From Lachnospiraceae bacterium (lineage in GTDB: Bacteria; Bacillota; Clostridia; Lachnospirales; Lachnospiraceae): DNA of 64,000 nucleotides. The stretch is taken from the NCBI GenBank assembly GCA_030526195.1, contig JAUNDG010000001.1, forward strand, positions 124,001 to 188,000, written 5' to 3'. The position numbers and the translations under genes were made by a program. The first letter of the stretch is position 1, and each line of letters starts with the position of its first letter. Of this stretch, positions 1-8,669 are shown piece after piece. The notes beneath the pieces are model-generated. The model was not told the origin of the DNA, did not search any database, and saw only the letters and a program-made list of their open reading frames with translations.

Positions 1-2
1 TC

Positions 3-1283
3 TTTGACCGCCTGCATGACCCCGCTGTGAAGGACATTGACCTTTTCGGAGGTTATGACGAACACGGCAAAAAGATTAAAGGCGCAAGCCTTGAAATCAT
101 GGTTGGTGAGTGTCCCTGCACCATCGCCTACGGCGGTATCCACGGTGCAATTCCCACCTATACCGAAGAAGCCACGGACACCCGCTCCATTCGCAATAAG
201 GACGTGGCAAGCTACTACCCGCACCTGATGACCATACCGTTGTCAAAGGGTCAGAAGTACGGATTTTGTAGCCGTAACATTCCTTCTCCTGAGGTCTTTG
301 TACAGACTCTTGAGGACAGAGTTAAGGCTAAGAAGTCTGGTGACAAGGACACGGCAAACGCGCTCAAGCTGGTACTGAATACCACCTACGGTACGATGCT
401 GAACGGCAAGAACGGCGTTGCCTACAATGACCTCTATGACCCGTTGATGGGGCGGTCAGTGTGCATTACTGGACAGTTGCTTCTGCTGGAACTGTCCGTA
501 CACCTTACCCGTGAGTGTCCCACTCTGAAAATCATCCAGCTTAACACAGACGGCATCATGGTGAGTTTCGACAACTCCGATGAAGCTAAGTGGCAGGAGA
601 TTACCCAGGAGTGGCAGGACAGGACAGGGTTTGAACTGGAAGAAGATTTCATCCAGAAGATTGTTCAGAAGGACGTAAACAACTACGTGGAAATCCCCGT
701 AGGCGGCGGCAAGCCGAAGGTTAAGGGCGGTCAGCTTGTCAGAGGTATTCTGACCAACGCCAACATGGACTTTACGGAAATGGGACTCCCGGCATGGGAC
801 AACATGAGTGGCGGTGCTTTCAACATCAACAATAACGCTGTGGTCATCGCAAGAGCAATCCAGCAGTTCTTTGTGGATGGAACACCCCCGGAGGATACCA
901 TTGCTGCCACTGACAACATTCTGGACTTCCAGTTGATTTCCAAAGTAGGCGGTAAATACTCCACCTGCTTCCAGGTGATAGGGGAAGAAAAAATCCCTGT
1001 CCAGAAGGTCAACCGCGTTTACGCCACGGCAGACCTGAACTGTGGAACGCTCTACAAGACCCATGCGGTAACTGGTGCAGACTCCAAAGTTCCCAGCTTA
1101 CCCAAACACTGCATCGTGGACAACAACAATCGCTTGTCTATTGATGTGGTAGACCGCAAGTGGTATTTGAAGCAGGCGCAGAAGTACATCAATGACTTTA
1201 TGGGCGTAAAGCCCCCGCGCAAGAATACCCGTAAAATCAATACCATCAAGAAAAAGACGATGGCATTATTAGAAAATCTCTAA
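3..1283 (+). CDS. Phage family B DNA polymerase, C-terminal part (5' truncated by window edge)
   Basis: The reading frame is already open at the first bases, so the gene begins outside the window; the GTG at 27 is internal. What remains is the palm and thumb part of a family B polymerase that would replicate the phage genome. Visible motifs in order are DVASYYP (motif A), KLVLNTTYG (motif B, Kx3NxxYG) and LNTDGI (motif C, with NTDG in place of the usual DTDS). Any exonuclease domain would lie in the missing N-terminal part. It is followed after 15 bases by the ERF gene with an AAAGGAGG ribosome site, which suggests one early operon. The family call rests on the three motifs and their order; the subfamily is not resolved. 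Confidence 0.85.
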   Translation, partial: FDRLHDPAVKDIDLFGGYDEHGKKIKGASLEIMVGECPCTIAYGGIHGAIPTYTEEATDTRSIRNKDVASYYPHLMTIPLSKGQKYGFCSRNIPSPEVFVQTLEDRVKAKKSGDKDTANALKLVLNTTYGTMLNGKNGVAYNDLYDPLMGRSVCITGQLLLLELSVHLTRECPTLKIIQLNTDGIMVSFDNSDEAKWQEITQEWQDRTGFELEEDFIQKIVQKDVNNYVEIPVGGGKPKVKGGQLVRGILTNANMDFTEMGLPAWDNMSGGAFNINNNAVVIARAIQQFFVDGTPPEDTIAATDNILDFQLISKVGGKYSTCFQVIGEEKIPVQKVNRVYATADLNCGTLYKTHAVTGADSKVPSLPKHCIVDNNNRLSIDVVDRKWYLKQAQKYINDFMGVKPPRKNTRKINTIKKKTMALLENL

Positions 1284-1298
1284 AGGAGGATTATAGCA

Positions 1299-2057
1299 AT
1301 GGCTAATATCTATGAAGCAATGAACGTGCGTCAGAAGCTTGCAAAGGCGCGTCTGTATTTCCTGAACCAGAAGGTGCAGAAGTCTGGTAAGAACATGCAC
1401 CTTGAGTTCAAGTATTTTGAGTTGGAGGACATTGTTCCCCCGGCACTCCGTATCTTTGCCCGTGTGGGTCTGACCACCAGTATCCAGTTCACTAACGAGA
1501 TGGCGATGATGAATGTCTACAACGTGGACAATCTGGAAGAAGCCCCTCTGGTCTTTGTGGTTCCCTACCGCGAGGTCAAGCCTATTATCAGCAACCAGGG
1601 CAAGGAGGTTACCAACCCCATGCAGGCGTTGGGTTCTTCCATCACTTACCTGCGCCGCTATCTGTGGATGGCTGTGTTGGATATTACGGAGCCTGATGAT
1701 GTAGACGCTACTCTGGGTTCCGATGACAACACTGATGAACCTAATGAGTTCGCAGAGGAAGCTGCCGCTGCCGCTCCTGCCACTAAGAAGGGCAAGAAGG
1801 AGAAGAAAGCCCCTGCCACTACCGCAGAGCGTCAGGAAGCCAAGAAGGAACTGACCCAGGCTGACGGTGCTGCCAGTGAGGAACAGATTGCCGAACTCAA
1901 GAACCTGTGCCGTGACCTGATGGACAAGGACGAGGAACAGGAGGAATTTGTACAGCAGATTGCCCTGAAAACCGATGGCTTTACCAACATCGCCGCGTCT
2001 GCCTGTGCTGAACTCTGCAAGAACATTGCGGAAATCATCTCCCAGTACGGAGCATAA
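1299..2057 (+). CDS. ERF-family single-strand annealing recombinase
   Basis: A 252-residue protein with the ERF core in its first 150 residues, including the segment GSSITYLRRYLWMAVLDI that matches the family's conserved G-x-SYxRRYxL region. ERF proteins anneal complementary single strands and act with a phage exonuclease in recombination and replication restart. The second half is a low-complexity Ala/Lys/Glu linker (about residues 148-190) followed by a short acidic helical C-terminus. The exonuclease partner (2278-3315) and an SSB-like protein (3481-3960) lie directly downstream, the normal arrangement of a phage recombination module. Start ATG has AAAGGAGG eleven bases upstream. Confidence 0.85.
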   Translation: MANIYEAMNVRQKLAKARLYFLNQKVQKSGKNMHLEFKYFELEDIVPPALRIFARVGLTTSIQFTNEMAMMNVYNVDNLEEAPLVFVVPYREVKPIISNQGKEVTNPMQALGSSITYLRRYLWMAVLDITEPDDVDATLGSDDNTDEPNEFAEEAAAAAPATKKGKKEKKAPATTAERQEAKKELTQADGAASEEQIAELKNLCRDLMDKDEEQEEFVQQIALKTDGFTNIAASACAELCKNIAEIISQYGA

Positions 2058-2060
2058 CCC

Positions 2061-2291
2061 ATGCCCGACAATGTAAACCACCCGGCGCACTACGAAACGG
2101 GTAAGTTTGAGTGCATTGACGTGATGGTAGAAACGCAGGGCGTGGAGTCCACCATTGACTTCTGCGTTTGTAACGCACTCAAGTATCTCTACCGTCACAA
2201 GAGAAAGAACGGTCTTGAGGATATTAAGAAAGCACGTTGGTATCTGGACAAGGCTATAGAATTGGAGGAATTGAACCATGAAGTGGAATGA
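2061..2291 (+). CDS. DUF3310 family small phage protein
   Basis: A 76-residue protein starting MPDNVNHPAHYETGKFECID and containing ALKYLYRHKRKNGLEDIKKA, the two hallmark blocks of DUF3310 (NHPxHY and KYLxRxxxKNGxEDLKKA). The family is common in phage replication clusters; databases sometimes label it a nucleotide kinase but it has no P-loop and its function is not established. It begins three bases after the ERF stop and overlaps the exonuclease gene by 14 bases, so it is probably translated in coupling with both. Confidence 0.8.
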   Translation: MPDNVNHPAHYETGKFECIDVMVETQGVESTIDFCVCNALKYLYRHKRKNGLEDIKKARWYLDKAIELEELNHEVE

Positions 2292-3315
2292 CAATAACAC
2301 CATTTCGATTACACCCCCGGCGAAACCGAAGAAGTGTACGGGTACGCGTTTCGCTGCGATTATGGGTCTGAACGCGTGGACTACCCCGTTCAATGCCTGG
2401 TGTGCTATCACCCGTACCTATGAAGAACCGTTCGAGGATACCATCTACACCCTGGCTGGTAAGGCAATCGAACCGAAGCAGGCAGAGTACATGCAGTCCA
2501 AGTATTTCTGGAAGAACCTGACCTCTCCTACCGATGTGTACGGAGCGGACTACTTTAAGAAAACCTGGGGCGATTTCTTCAAGGATGAACCCATTTTCGG
2601 CGGCATGTGGGACTACCTGTTTACCGATAAGAACGGTAAGCCTACTGCGGTGCTTGAGATGAAAACCACGAAGCGCAGTGAGGACTGGCTTGAGGATATT
2701 CCTGAATACTACGCTTTGCAGGCAGCACTGTACGCATGGTTGCTGGGCGTGGATGACGTTATCATGGTCTGCACCGTCCTTGAGGACAAGGACTATCAGA
2801 ACCCCGAAGCGTTCATTGTCACCCCGGACAACACCTTTGAGCGTTCCTTCAAGGTATCCGAGCGTTACCCGAACATGGCTAAGACCATCAAGAAGGTGGA
2901 GAAGTGGTGGAAGGAACACGTGGAGGGCGGCGTTTCTCCGAAGTTTGACGAGAAGAAGGACGCTGAAATCCTCAAGGTTCTCCGCGCTAACAACCTGTCC
3001 CCGGACAGTGACCTTGACGCTATGATTGCCGAAGCGGAGCAGTTGCAGGCGAAGCTGGACAAGGTTGCAGAGGAAACCGCCGCTGATGAAAAGCGGCTGA
3101 AAACCCTCAAAGACCTTATCAAGGAAGCCTGTACCGCGAAGTTCCGCGATGGCGATAAGCAGGTCATCATGGAGGGTTCCAAGTATAATTGGGTTACTTC
3201 CCGCAGTGTCACCAAGAAGATTGATGAAGCTGCGATGAAGAAGGACGGCGTACTGGATAAGTACAAGACTGCTGAAACTGTTACCTATCGTCTTACACTC
3301 AAAGAGAAGGAGTAA
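2278..3315 (+). CDS. YqaJ-like phage exonuclease (PD-(D/E)XK superfamily)
   Basis: A 345-residue protein. Residues 20-180 carry the lambda-exonuclease/YqaJ fold signature: an early RFAAIMGLN block, GGMWDYL with the first acidic residue, LEMKTTK (the E-x-K pair) and YALQAALYAWLLG. It would resect double-stranded ends and hand the strand to the ERF annealing protein encoded just upstream. Residues 210-300 look helical and charged and probably form a coiled coil. The ATG has GGAGG nine bases upstream inside the end of the DUF3310 gene. The fold family is confident; polarity and exact substrate are inferred. Confidence 0.85.
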   Translation: MKWNDNNTISITPPAKPKKCTGTRFAAIMGLNAWTTPFNAWCAITRTYEEPFEDTIYTLAGKAIEPKQAEYMQSKYFWKNLTSPTDVYGADYFKKTWGDFFKDEPIFGGMWDYLFTDKNGKPTAVLEMKTTKRSEDWLEDIPEYYALQAALYAWLLGVDDVIMVCTVLEDKDYQNPEAFIVTPDNTFERSFKVSERYPNMAKTIKKVEKWWKEHVEGGVSPKFDEKKDAEILKVLRANNLSPDSDLDAMIAEAEQLQAKLDKVAEETAADEKRLKTLKDLIKEACTAKFRDGDKQVIMEGSKYNWVTSRSVTKKIDEAAMKKDGVLDKYKTAETVTYRLTLKEKE

Positions 3316-3317
3316 CC

Positions 3318-3488
3318 ATGTACATTAACCCATTCGTTTTCGGTGTACTGACCACTCTGTTTGTGGAAATGGCACTGTATATCGGCGTTATGGTCTACGT
3401 CAACGTGTCCTGCGCCTACAAGAGCAAATATTCTAATCACAATACTAACGCCAAAAGGCGTTCTCAAGGAGGAAATTACAATGGCTAA
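3318..3488 (+). CDS. Small single-span membrane protein
   Basis: A 56-residue open frame starting ATG two bases after the exonuclease stop and running 8 bases into the next gene. Residues 6-33 are strongly hydrophobic (FVFGVLTTLFVEMALYIGVM...) and the tail is basic. Position, spacing and overlap fit a translated operon gene, but no family is recognised. It may be a membrane anchor or simply a short accessory protein. A weak GGAG lies 10 bases before the ATG. Confidence 0.5.
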   Translation: MYINPFVFGVLTTLFVEMALYIGVMVYVNVSCAYKSKYSNHNTNAKRRSQGGNYNG

Positions 3489-3960
3489 GATTGGTCTGAC
3501 TGATGGCTTTACCCTCATTCCGAAGGGTATTCACGTGTTCCTGATTACCGAGGTCAAGTATAAGGAGGACTTTGGTAAGATGGAGGTTACCATGCAGAAC
3601 GCGGCTGGACAGAAGCACACTGAACGCTTCTCCCTGCTGAACAAGGACGGCGAACCCAACCAGGGCGGTCTGAACGCGTTCTCCTATTTCGCTAAGACCG
3701 CGCTCAATGACTACGGTCTGTCTGAAATCGACCATGAGGATTTGGTTGGTTGCTACATCCGCTGCGAGGTTGACCATGAGAAGGTTGAGTCCAACCGCAC
3801 TCCCGGCAAGTTCCTGGACTTTGTGCGACTGGGCAACAAGGAGCCTGCTGATGGTTTTGATACCCCGGTTGCCGAGAAGAAGCCTGCTGCGGCGCAGAGC
3901 AACGCTGCCCCTGCCCAGAAGGGTAAGAAGTTCGACCTGAACTCTATCCTGGGCAACTAA
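3481..3960 (+). CDS. Phage single-stranded-DNA-binding-like protein (DUF669-like)
   Basis: The chosen ATG at 3481 follows AAGGAGGA closely; a longer frame from 3361 has no ribosome site. The 159-residue product starts MAKIGLTDGFTLIPKG, then a compact beta-rich domain to about residue 120, an Ala/Pro/Lys linker, and a short conserved-looking end KKFDLNSILGN. This layout (beta domain, flexible linker, short tail) fits the SSB-like proteins of the DUF669 type found beside ERF and exonuclease genes. Binding single-stranded DNA is inferred from family resemblance and context. Confidence 0.65.
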   Translation: MAKIGLTDGFTLIPKGIHVFLITEVKYKEDFGKMEVTMQNAAGQKHTERFSLLNKDGEPNQGGLNAFSYFAKTALNDYGLSEIDHEDLVGCYIRCEVDHEKVESNRTPGKFLDFVRLGNKEPADGFDTPVAEKKPAAAQSNAAPAQKGKKFDLNSILGN

Positions 3961-4055
3961 CCCCTCACATAAGCAGCGGAGAGGGAGAGTTTTATGCTCA
4001 ACCTCTCCAATGCTTATACCTTGAATTAAGTTCTGGAAGAAATGGAGTGTGCTAT

Positions 4056-4601
4056 ATGAGCAATATCAAGAAGAAAGACCGCGTTGCCCGGTTTACATCC
4101 ATCATGGGTGAAGCAATGCCCTTTGAGCGGGTAGCAATCCTGCGTGACAATCTCCTGTCCCTGGGGTTCTTTGACGCTCCTGCGTCTACGAAGTATCACG
4201 GTAACTACCCTGGCGGTTTGTTCGACCATAGCCTGCTGGTAACGGAGTCCCTGTTGATGCTGACCCGCAAGCTGGGTCTGAAATGGGAACACAAGCGTAG
4301 CCCCTACATCGTGGGTATGCTGCATGACCTCTGTAAGTGTGACCAGTATGAGCGCAAGCCTGACGGTTCCTTTGAGTACCGCAAGAACCTCATTCTGACG
4401 GGTCACGGTGAGAAGTCCGTTATCATCGCGCAGAAGTGCATTGACCTGACCGGGGAAGAAATGCTGTGCATCCGCTGGCACATGGGAGCCTATGAGGGTG
4501 AGAGCGTATGGAACAATGTTGGTGCTGCCATTGAAAGCTGCAACAACGTCCTGTTCACCCATACCGCTGACATGATGGCATCGCGTATCTTTGGCATCTA
4601 A
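4056..4601 (+). CDS. HD-domain phosphohydrolase
   Basis: A 181-residue protein with an HD metal-site pattern: NYPGGLFDHSLL, then GMLHDLCKCDQYE (the HD pair), then LTGHGEKSV and IRWHMGAYEGES. HD proteins remove phosphates from nucleotides or nucleic acids; placed among mazG and nrd genes it may act on nucleotides. ATG at 4056 is preferred over GTG at 4047 because GGAG sits 9-12 bases before it. The 95 bases between the SSB-like gene and this one hold no recognisable gene. Confidence 0.75.
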   Translation: MSNIKKKDRVARFTSIMGEAMPFERVAILRDNLLSLGFFDAPASTKYHGNYPGGLFDHSLLVTESLLMLTRKLGLKWEHKRSPYIVGMLHDLCKCDQYERKPDGSFEYRKNLILTGHGEKSVIIAQKCIDLTGEEMLCIRWHMGAYEGESVWNNVGAAIESCNNVLFTHTADMMASRIFGI

Positions 4602-4615
4602 AGGAGGAAACAACC

Positions 4616-4750
4616 ATGAAGCTTATGATAGCCGTAGTGGTTCTTCTGATTTTCTACACGGTTGTCCTGCTCCTGGGCTTTATCGCCGGGGTAGTTGCAA
4701 CCGCCCAATTACGTAACTACATGAAGGAGGAACACAAACATGAACGGTAA
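4616..4750 (+). CDS. Small membrane protein
   Basis: A 44-residue frame with AAAGGAGG ten bases before its ATG. It is one long hydrophobic segment (residues 3-30, MIAVVVLLIFYTVVLLLGFI) followed by a basic and acidic tail, and it overlaps the mazG start by 11 bases. It belongs to no recognised family. The strong ribosome site and overlap make it likely to be translated. Confidence 0.6.
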   Translation: MKLMIAVVVLLIFYTVVLLLGFIAGVVATAQLRNYMKEEHKHER

Positions 4751-5075
4751 TGAGTATCAGAACCTTGCTATCCGCACTTGCAGTATTCCCTATGACCAGA
4801 AGGAAGATATGCTGCGTCACGCGGTTTTCGGTCTGACTTCCGAAGCTGGCGAAGTGGCGGGTATCATGCAGAAGGTGTATCAGGGGCATCCCTTTGACAA
4901 GGAGCATGTCAAGAAGGAACTGGGTGACTGCCTGTGGATGATTGCGGAAGCGTGTTTCGCACTGGACTTCACGATGGATGAAGTCATGCAGCTTAACATC
5001 GACAAGCTGAAAGCCCGTTACCCAGAGGGCTTTACGGCTGAAAAGTCCCTGCATCGCAAGGATGGCGATGTGTGA
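4740..5075 (+). CDS. MazG-like nucleotide pyrophosphohydrolase
   Basis: A 111-residue all-helical protein with the MazG metal-binding blocks LTSEAGEVAG (ExxE-type) and KKELGDCLWMI (ExxD-type). MazG-like enzymes convert nucleoside triphosphates to monophosphates and pyrophosphate. In phages they may clean the nucleotide pool or lower alarmone signals. The length fits the single-domain phage form. AAGGAGG stands 9 bases before ATG, and the TGA stop shares bases with the nrdG start (TGATG). Confidence 0.85.
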   Translation: MNGNEYQNLAIRTCSIPYDQKEDMLRHAVFGLTSEAGEVAGIMQKVYQGHPFDKEHVKKELGDCLWMIAEACFALDFTMDEVMQLNIDKLKARYPEGFTAEKSLHRKDGDV

Positions 5076-5581
5076 TGAACTTCCATAACATCACCCATGA
5101 TGATATGAACAACGGTGACGGACTGCGCGTAGTCCTCTGGGTAGCAGGGTGTGAACACCACTGCAAGGGCTGTCACAATCCCGTCACCTGGAACGCTGAC
5201 GATGGAGCGGAGTTCACCTTCAAGGACGCGGAAGAAATCTTCCATGACCTTGAGAAGAAGCACATTGCGGGTATCACCATCTCTGGCGGTGACCCCTTCC
5301 ACCCGGAGAACCGGGAAGATGTGCTGAACCTGATTGACTTCATCAAGGCGATGTATCCCGAAAAGACGGTCTGGGTTTATACGGGATACACCTGGGAGGA
5401 AATCATGGAGATTTCCGAACTGATGACCGTGGTCAAAACCATTGACGTTCTGGTAGACGGACGGTTCGTAGAGGAACTGAAAGACGTGAACTATCCGTGG
5501 GCGGGTAGTACCAACCAGCGCGTCATTGACGTACAGAAAAGTATTCAGGAAGGGAGGGTCATACTCCATGAAAGTAATTAA
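5075..5581 (+). CDS. nrdG: Anaerobic ribonucleotide reductase activating protein
   Basis: A 168-residue radical SAM protein with CEHHCKGC (the CxxxCxxC cluster motif) near residue 30 and ISGGDPFHPEN further on, as in NrdG. It uses a 4Fe-4S cluster and S-adenosylmethionine to create the glycyl radical in NrdD. It is coupled to mazG by a TGATG overlap; its 3' end overlaps the nrdD start by 14 bases. Encoding activator before reductase is common in phages of anaerobes. Function is very likely from the motif and neighbour. Confidence 0.92.
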   Translation: MNFHNITHDDMNNGDGLRVVLWVAGCEHHCKGCHNPVTWNADDGAEFTFKDAEEIFHDLEKKHIAGITISGGDPFHPENREDVLNLIDFIKAMYPEKTVWVYTGYTWEEIMEISELMTVVKTIDVLVDGRFVEELKDVNYPWAGSTNQRVIDVQKSIQEGRVILHESN

Positions 5582-7709
5582 GAAGGACGGCACACTGGAA
5601 GCCTTTGATGGTCAGAAAATCGTGAACGCTGTCACGAAGTCCGCTTCCCGTGTGATGGTGACCATCACTGACACGCAGTTCCATGATATTGTGGCGGCAG
5701 TCATCCGTATCATTGAGCAGCAGGGTCTTGAGGAAATCCCTGTCAGTGAGATGCACAATATCATGGAGCAGGTTCTTGAGGATTTCAACCCGAAGGTTGC
5801 TAAGTCCTACAAGGACTACCGTAACTATAAAAAGGATTTCGTTCACCTGATGGATGAAGTCTACATCAAGAGTCAGTCTATCCGCTTTATCGGTGACAAG
5901 GAGAACGCGAACACGGACTCCGCGCTGGTTGCCACTAAGCGTTGCCTGATTTTCAACGAACTCAACAAGCGTCTGTACCGCAGGTTCTTTATGACGAAGG
6001 ACGAGTTGCAGGCTTGCAAGGATGGCTACATCTACATCCATGACCAGTCTGCCCGACTGGATACCATTAACTGCTGCCTGTGCGATGTGGGTACTATCAT
6101 GCAGGGCGGTTTTGAGATGGGTAACGTCTGGTACAACGAACCGAAGTCCCTTGACACTGCGTTTGACGTTCTGGGTGATATTATCCTGGCTACGGCATCC
6201 CAGCAGTACGGCGGGTTCACTGTCCCGGAGATTGACAAAATCCTCTCTCCCTATGCCCTCAAGTCCTTTGACAAGTATGTGGAAGAATACATGGACATTG
6301 CTTTCCGCATGATGGCTGACCATGATACCGCAGAACAGTTGAGCAAGGAATACGCTATGAACAAGGTTCAGCGTGATTTTGAGCAGGGGTTCCAGGGCAT
6401 TGAAATGAAGCTGAACACCGTGGGTAGTTCCCGTGGTGACTATCCGTTTATCACTATGACCTTTGGTCTGGCTACTGACGCTTTCGGTAAGATGGCAAGC
6501 AAGACCTTCCTGCGTGTTCACATGAACGGTCAGGGCAAGCCGGGTAATAAGAAGCCCGTCCTGTTCCCCAAACTGGTTTTCCTCTATGACGAGAACCTTC
6601 ACGGAGAGGGCTGCATCAATGAGGATGTGTTTGAAGCTGGTATCCAGTGCAGTGCAAAGACCATGTATCCTGACTGGCTGTCCCTCACTGGTGATGGCTA
6701 TGTTGCAGAGATGTACAAGAAGTACGGACGCGTGGTATCCCCTATGGGTTGCAGAGCGTTCCTGTCCCCGTGGTATGAGCGTGGCGGCATGAACCCGGCT
6801 GACGATGATGACAAGCCTGTGTTCGTTGGGCGCTTCAACATTGGAGCCGTGAGCCTGCATCTGCCTATGATACTGGCAAAGGCCAGACAGGAGAACAGGG
6901 ATTTCTATGAAGTCCTGGACTACTACCTGGAAATGATTAGGGGCATCCATAAGCGTACCTATGACTATCTGGGTGAAATACGGGCAAGTGTCAATCCCAT
7001 TCAGTTCTGCGAAGGTGGCCTGTATGGTGGACACCTGAAACCGAATGAGAAAATCAAGCCCCTGCTGAAACCCATGACCGCTTCCTTTGGCATTACCGCC
7101 CTGAATGAGTTTCAGGAACTCTACAACGGAAAATCCATTGCGGAGGACGGGCAGTTTGCCCTTGAGGTCATGGCGTACATCAACAAGAAGGTCAATGAGT
7201 TCAAGAAGGAGGACGGATGGCTGTACGCTATCTACGGTACGCCTGCGGAAAGCCTTTGCGGATTGCAGGTTGAGCAGTTCCGCAAGAAGTACGGCATCAT
7301 TGAGAATGTAAGTGACCGTCCCTATGTGAGCAATTCCTTCCACTGCCACGTTACGGAAAACTTGACCCCCATTCAGAAGCAAGACCTGGAAGGACGGTTC
7401 TGGGATTTGTGCAATGGCGGCAAAATCCAGTACGTGCGCTATCCTATCAGCTACAACATTGACGCTGTGAGAACGCTGGTTCGTAGAGCCATGAAGAAGG
7501 GCTTCTATGAGGGTGTGAACCTCTCCCTTGCCTACTGTGATGACTGCGGACACCAGGAACTTGAAATGGATGTTTGCCCGGTCTGCGGCAGCAAAAATCT
7601 CACGAAGATTGACCGCATGAATGGCTACCTGTCCTATTCCCGTGTCCACGGTGACACCAGACTGAACGCTGCGAAGATGGCTGAGATTGCAGAAAGGGTG
7701 AGTATGTAA
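5568..7709 (+). CDS. nrdD: Anaerobic ribonucleoside-triphosphate reductase
   Basis: A 713-residue class III reductase that makes deoxynucleotides without oxygen. It begins MKVIKKDG with an ATP-cone domain in the first 90 residues (allosteric control), followed by the large barrel. The C-terminus has a zinc ribbon (CDDCGHQ...CPVCGS) and the glycyl-radical region RMNGYLS. The ATG at 5568 follows GGGAGGG; the longer frame from 5526 lies inside nrdG. All key C-terminal features are intact, so it should be active. Its presence is direct evidence that the phage infects an anaerobe. Confidence 0.95.
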   Translation: MKVIKKDGTLEAFDGQKIVNAVTKSASRVMVTITDTQFHDIVAAVIRIIEQQGLEEIPVSEMHNIMEQVLEDFNPKVAKSYKDYRNYKKDFVHLMDEVYIKSQSIRFIGDKENANTDSALVATKRCLIFNELNKRLYRRFFMTKDELQACKDGYIYIHDQSARLDTINCCLCDVGTIMQGGFEMGNVWYNEPKSLDTAFDVLGDIILATASQQYGGFTVPEIDKILSPYALKSFDKYVEEYMDIAFRMMADHDTAEQLSKEYAMNKVQRDFEQGFQGIEMKLNTVGSSRGDYPFITMTFGLATDAFGKMASKTFLRVHMNGQGKPGNKKPVLFPKLVFLYDENLHGEGCINEDVFEAGIQCSAKTMYPDWLSLTGDGYVAEMYKKYGRVVSPMGCRAFLSPWYERGGMNPADDDDKPVFVGRFNIGAVSLHLPMILAKARQENRDFYEVLDYYLEMIRGIHKRTYDYLGEIRASVNPIQFCEGGLYGGHLKPNEKIKPLLKPMTASFGITALNEFQELYNGKSIAEDGQFALEVMAYINKKVNEFKKEDGWLYAIYGTPAESLCGLQVEQFRKKYGIIENVSDRPYVSNSFHCHVTENLTPIQKQDLEGRFWDLCNGGKIQYVRYPISYNIDAVRTLVRRAMKKGFYEGVNLSLAYCDDCGHQELEMDVCPVCGSKNLTKIDRMNGYLSYSRVHGDTRLNAAKMAEIAERVSM

Positions 7710-7897
7710 TGTTGGAGTACACCGTATCGAAAGAAAAAGGCAGCAACCAGTATTACGTCTGCCGTGTTGGTGAAGAAAAGACTCCGCTTTCTAAGCGGTA
7801 CACCGACAAGAAGAAAGCGCTCAAGGCCGCTGCTGGTTTTGAGGGTATGGCGTACAAGGAGTACATGAAGATTTACAAAAAGGAGAAAGCAGTCTGA
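7709..7897 (+). CDS. Small basic phage protein, unknown
   Basis: A 62-residue protein beginning MLEYTVSKEKGSNQYYV with many Lys and Tyr residues; its end looks helical. It starts one base inside the nrdD stop (TAATG) and ends overlapping the next gene by one base (TGATGA), so it is clearly part of the operon. No family is recognised. Basic charge would allow nucleic-acid binding, but nothing shows it. Confidence 0.6.
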   Translation: MLEYTVSKEKGSNQYYVCRVGEEKTPLSKRYTDKKKALKAAAGFEGMAYKEYMKIYKKEKAV

Positions 7898-8523
7898 TGA
7901 AAACGGTATTCAACTGGTTTGGTGATGACTGGAAAAGGGTCAAGAACCACTGCCGCACCACCGACAACAAGGATTTTTCGGACAATGAAGCGTCCGAAAC
8001 CTTCAAGAAGAAGCTGCTGATTTCAGAGCATAGCCCTATCCGTCTGCTGGAATTCGACTGGTCGTGGAAGGGTATCTTCTACTGGCTGTCCACCGAATGG
8101 AGCCGCCACAAGTTTGAGAAGTTCATTTCCTCCCAGAGGGATGACCGTCTGATTGACGATATTCCCAGAGGGGACAAGCCCCAGAAAGCGCTTGTGAACT
8201 TTGACGGCTATGCGAATATGCAGAACTGCATTGACGCATGGAGAAAGCGCCTGTGCCGTATGGCAACCCCGGAAGCACGGGAACTGGCAGAGGATTTCAA
8301 GATGACTCTGCATGAAACCCACCCGCTTGAGTCTGACGTTCTTGTTCCCAACTGTATTTACAGAATGGGTTGCCCTGAGTTCAAGACCTGCGGGTATATG
8401 CAGAACTTTATCCGCTGGGTGGAGGAAAACTACCCTGGCATGGACTGGATGGCTGACATTCAGACCCGCTATGACCTGTACAACGACTACTTCTACCGTA
8501 GTATGAGCAAGCGTGAGGTATAA
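7897..8523 (+). CDS. ThyX-like (flavin-dependent thymidylate synthase-like) protein
   Basis: A 208-residue protein. The segment LISEHSPIRLLEFDW, then WLSTEWSRHKFEKFISSQRDDR region (residues about 42-85), resembles the ThyX core, where a histidine-rich helix is followed by an RHR...SxNxxSxR signature. Here the signature is altered to RHK and SSQRDDR, so either this is a divergent ThyX or a relative with another job. ThyX would make dTMP using FAD and folate, which fits next to nrdD. Identification is by eye from partial motif likeness; a cysteine- and methionine-rich stretch near residues 145-170 is not typical. Confidence 0.5.
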   Translation: MKTVFNWFGDDWKRVKNHCRTTDNKDFSDNEASETFKKKLLISEHSPIRLLEFDWSWKGIFYWLSTEWSRHKFEKFISSQRDDRLIDDIPRGDKPQKALVNFDGYANMQNCIDAWRKRLCRMATPEARELAEDFKMTLHETHPLESDVLVPNCIYRMGCPEFKTCGYMQNFIRWVEENYPGMDWMADIQTRYDLYNDYFYRSMSKREV

Positions 8524-8525
8524 CA

Positions 8526-8669
8526 ATGATACAGCTTATTCTCTGGATTATCTGCTGGGTCATTGTTATAAAGGCAAACATGGAGTGGGATGGGACAATG
8601 GATTGTGACGAAGATTGCAAGCATTGTCCGTTCCCTCCCTGCAACGATGAAAGGAGAAAGAAGCCGTGA
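8526..8669 (+). CDS. Small membrane/cysteine-rich protein
   Basis: A 47-residue frame starting 2 bases after the previous stop. Residues 2-17 are hydrophobic (IQLILWIICWVIVIK) and the remainder has the pattern CDEDCKHCPFPPC, a possible metal-binding knuckle. It overlaps the next start by four bases (GTGA). No family recognised; translation is supported only by tight packing. Confidence 0.45.
   Translation: MIQLILWIICWVIVIKANMEWDGTMDCDEDCKHCPFPPCNDERRKKP

Noticed and set aside
1269..2411. A 380-codon - strand frame opposite ERF and DUF3310 genes
   Set aside because: Crosses several confirmed genes and has no recognisable features.
5559..7649. A 696-codon open frame on the - strand opposite nrdD
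   Set aside because: It mirrors the nrdD gene, has no ribosome site and no recognisable protein pattern; it is a codon-bias shadow.
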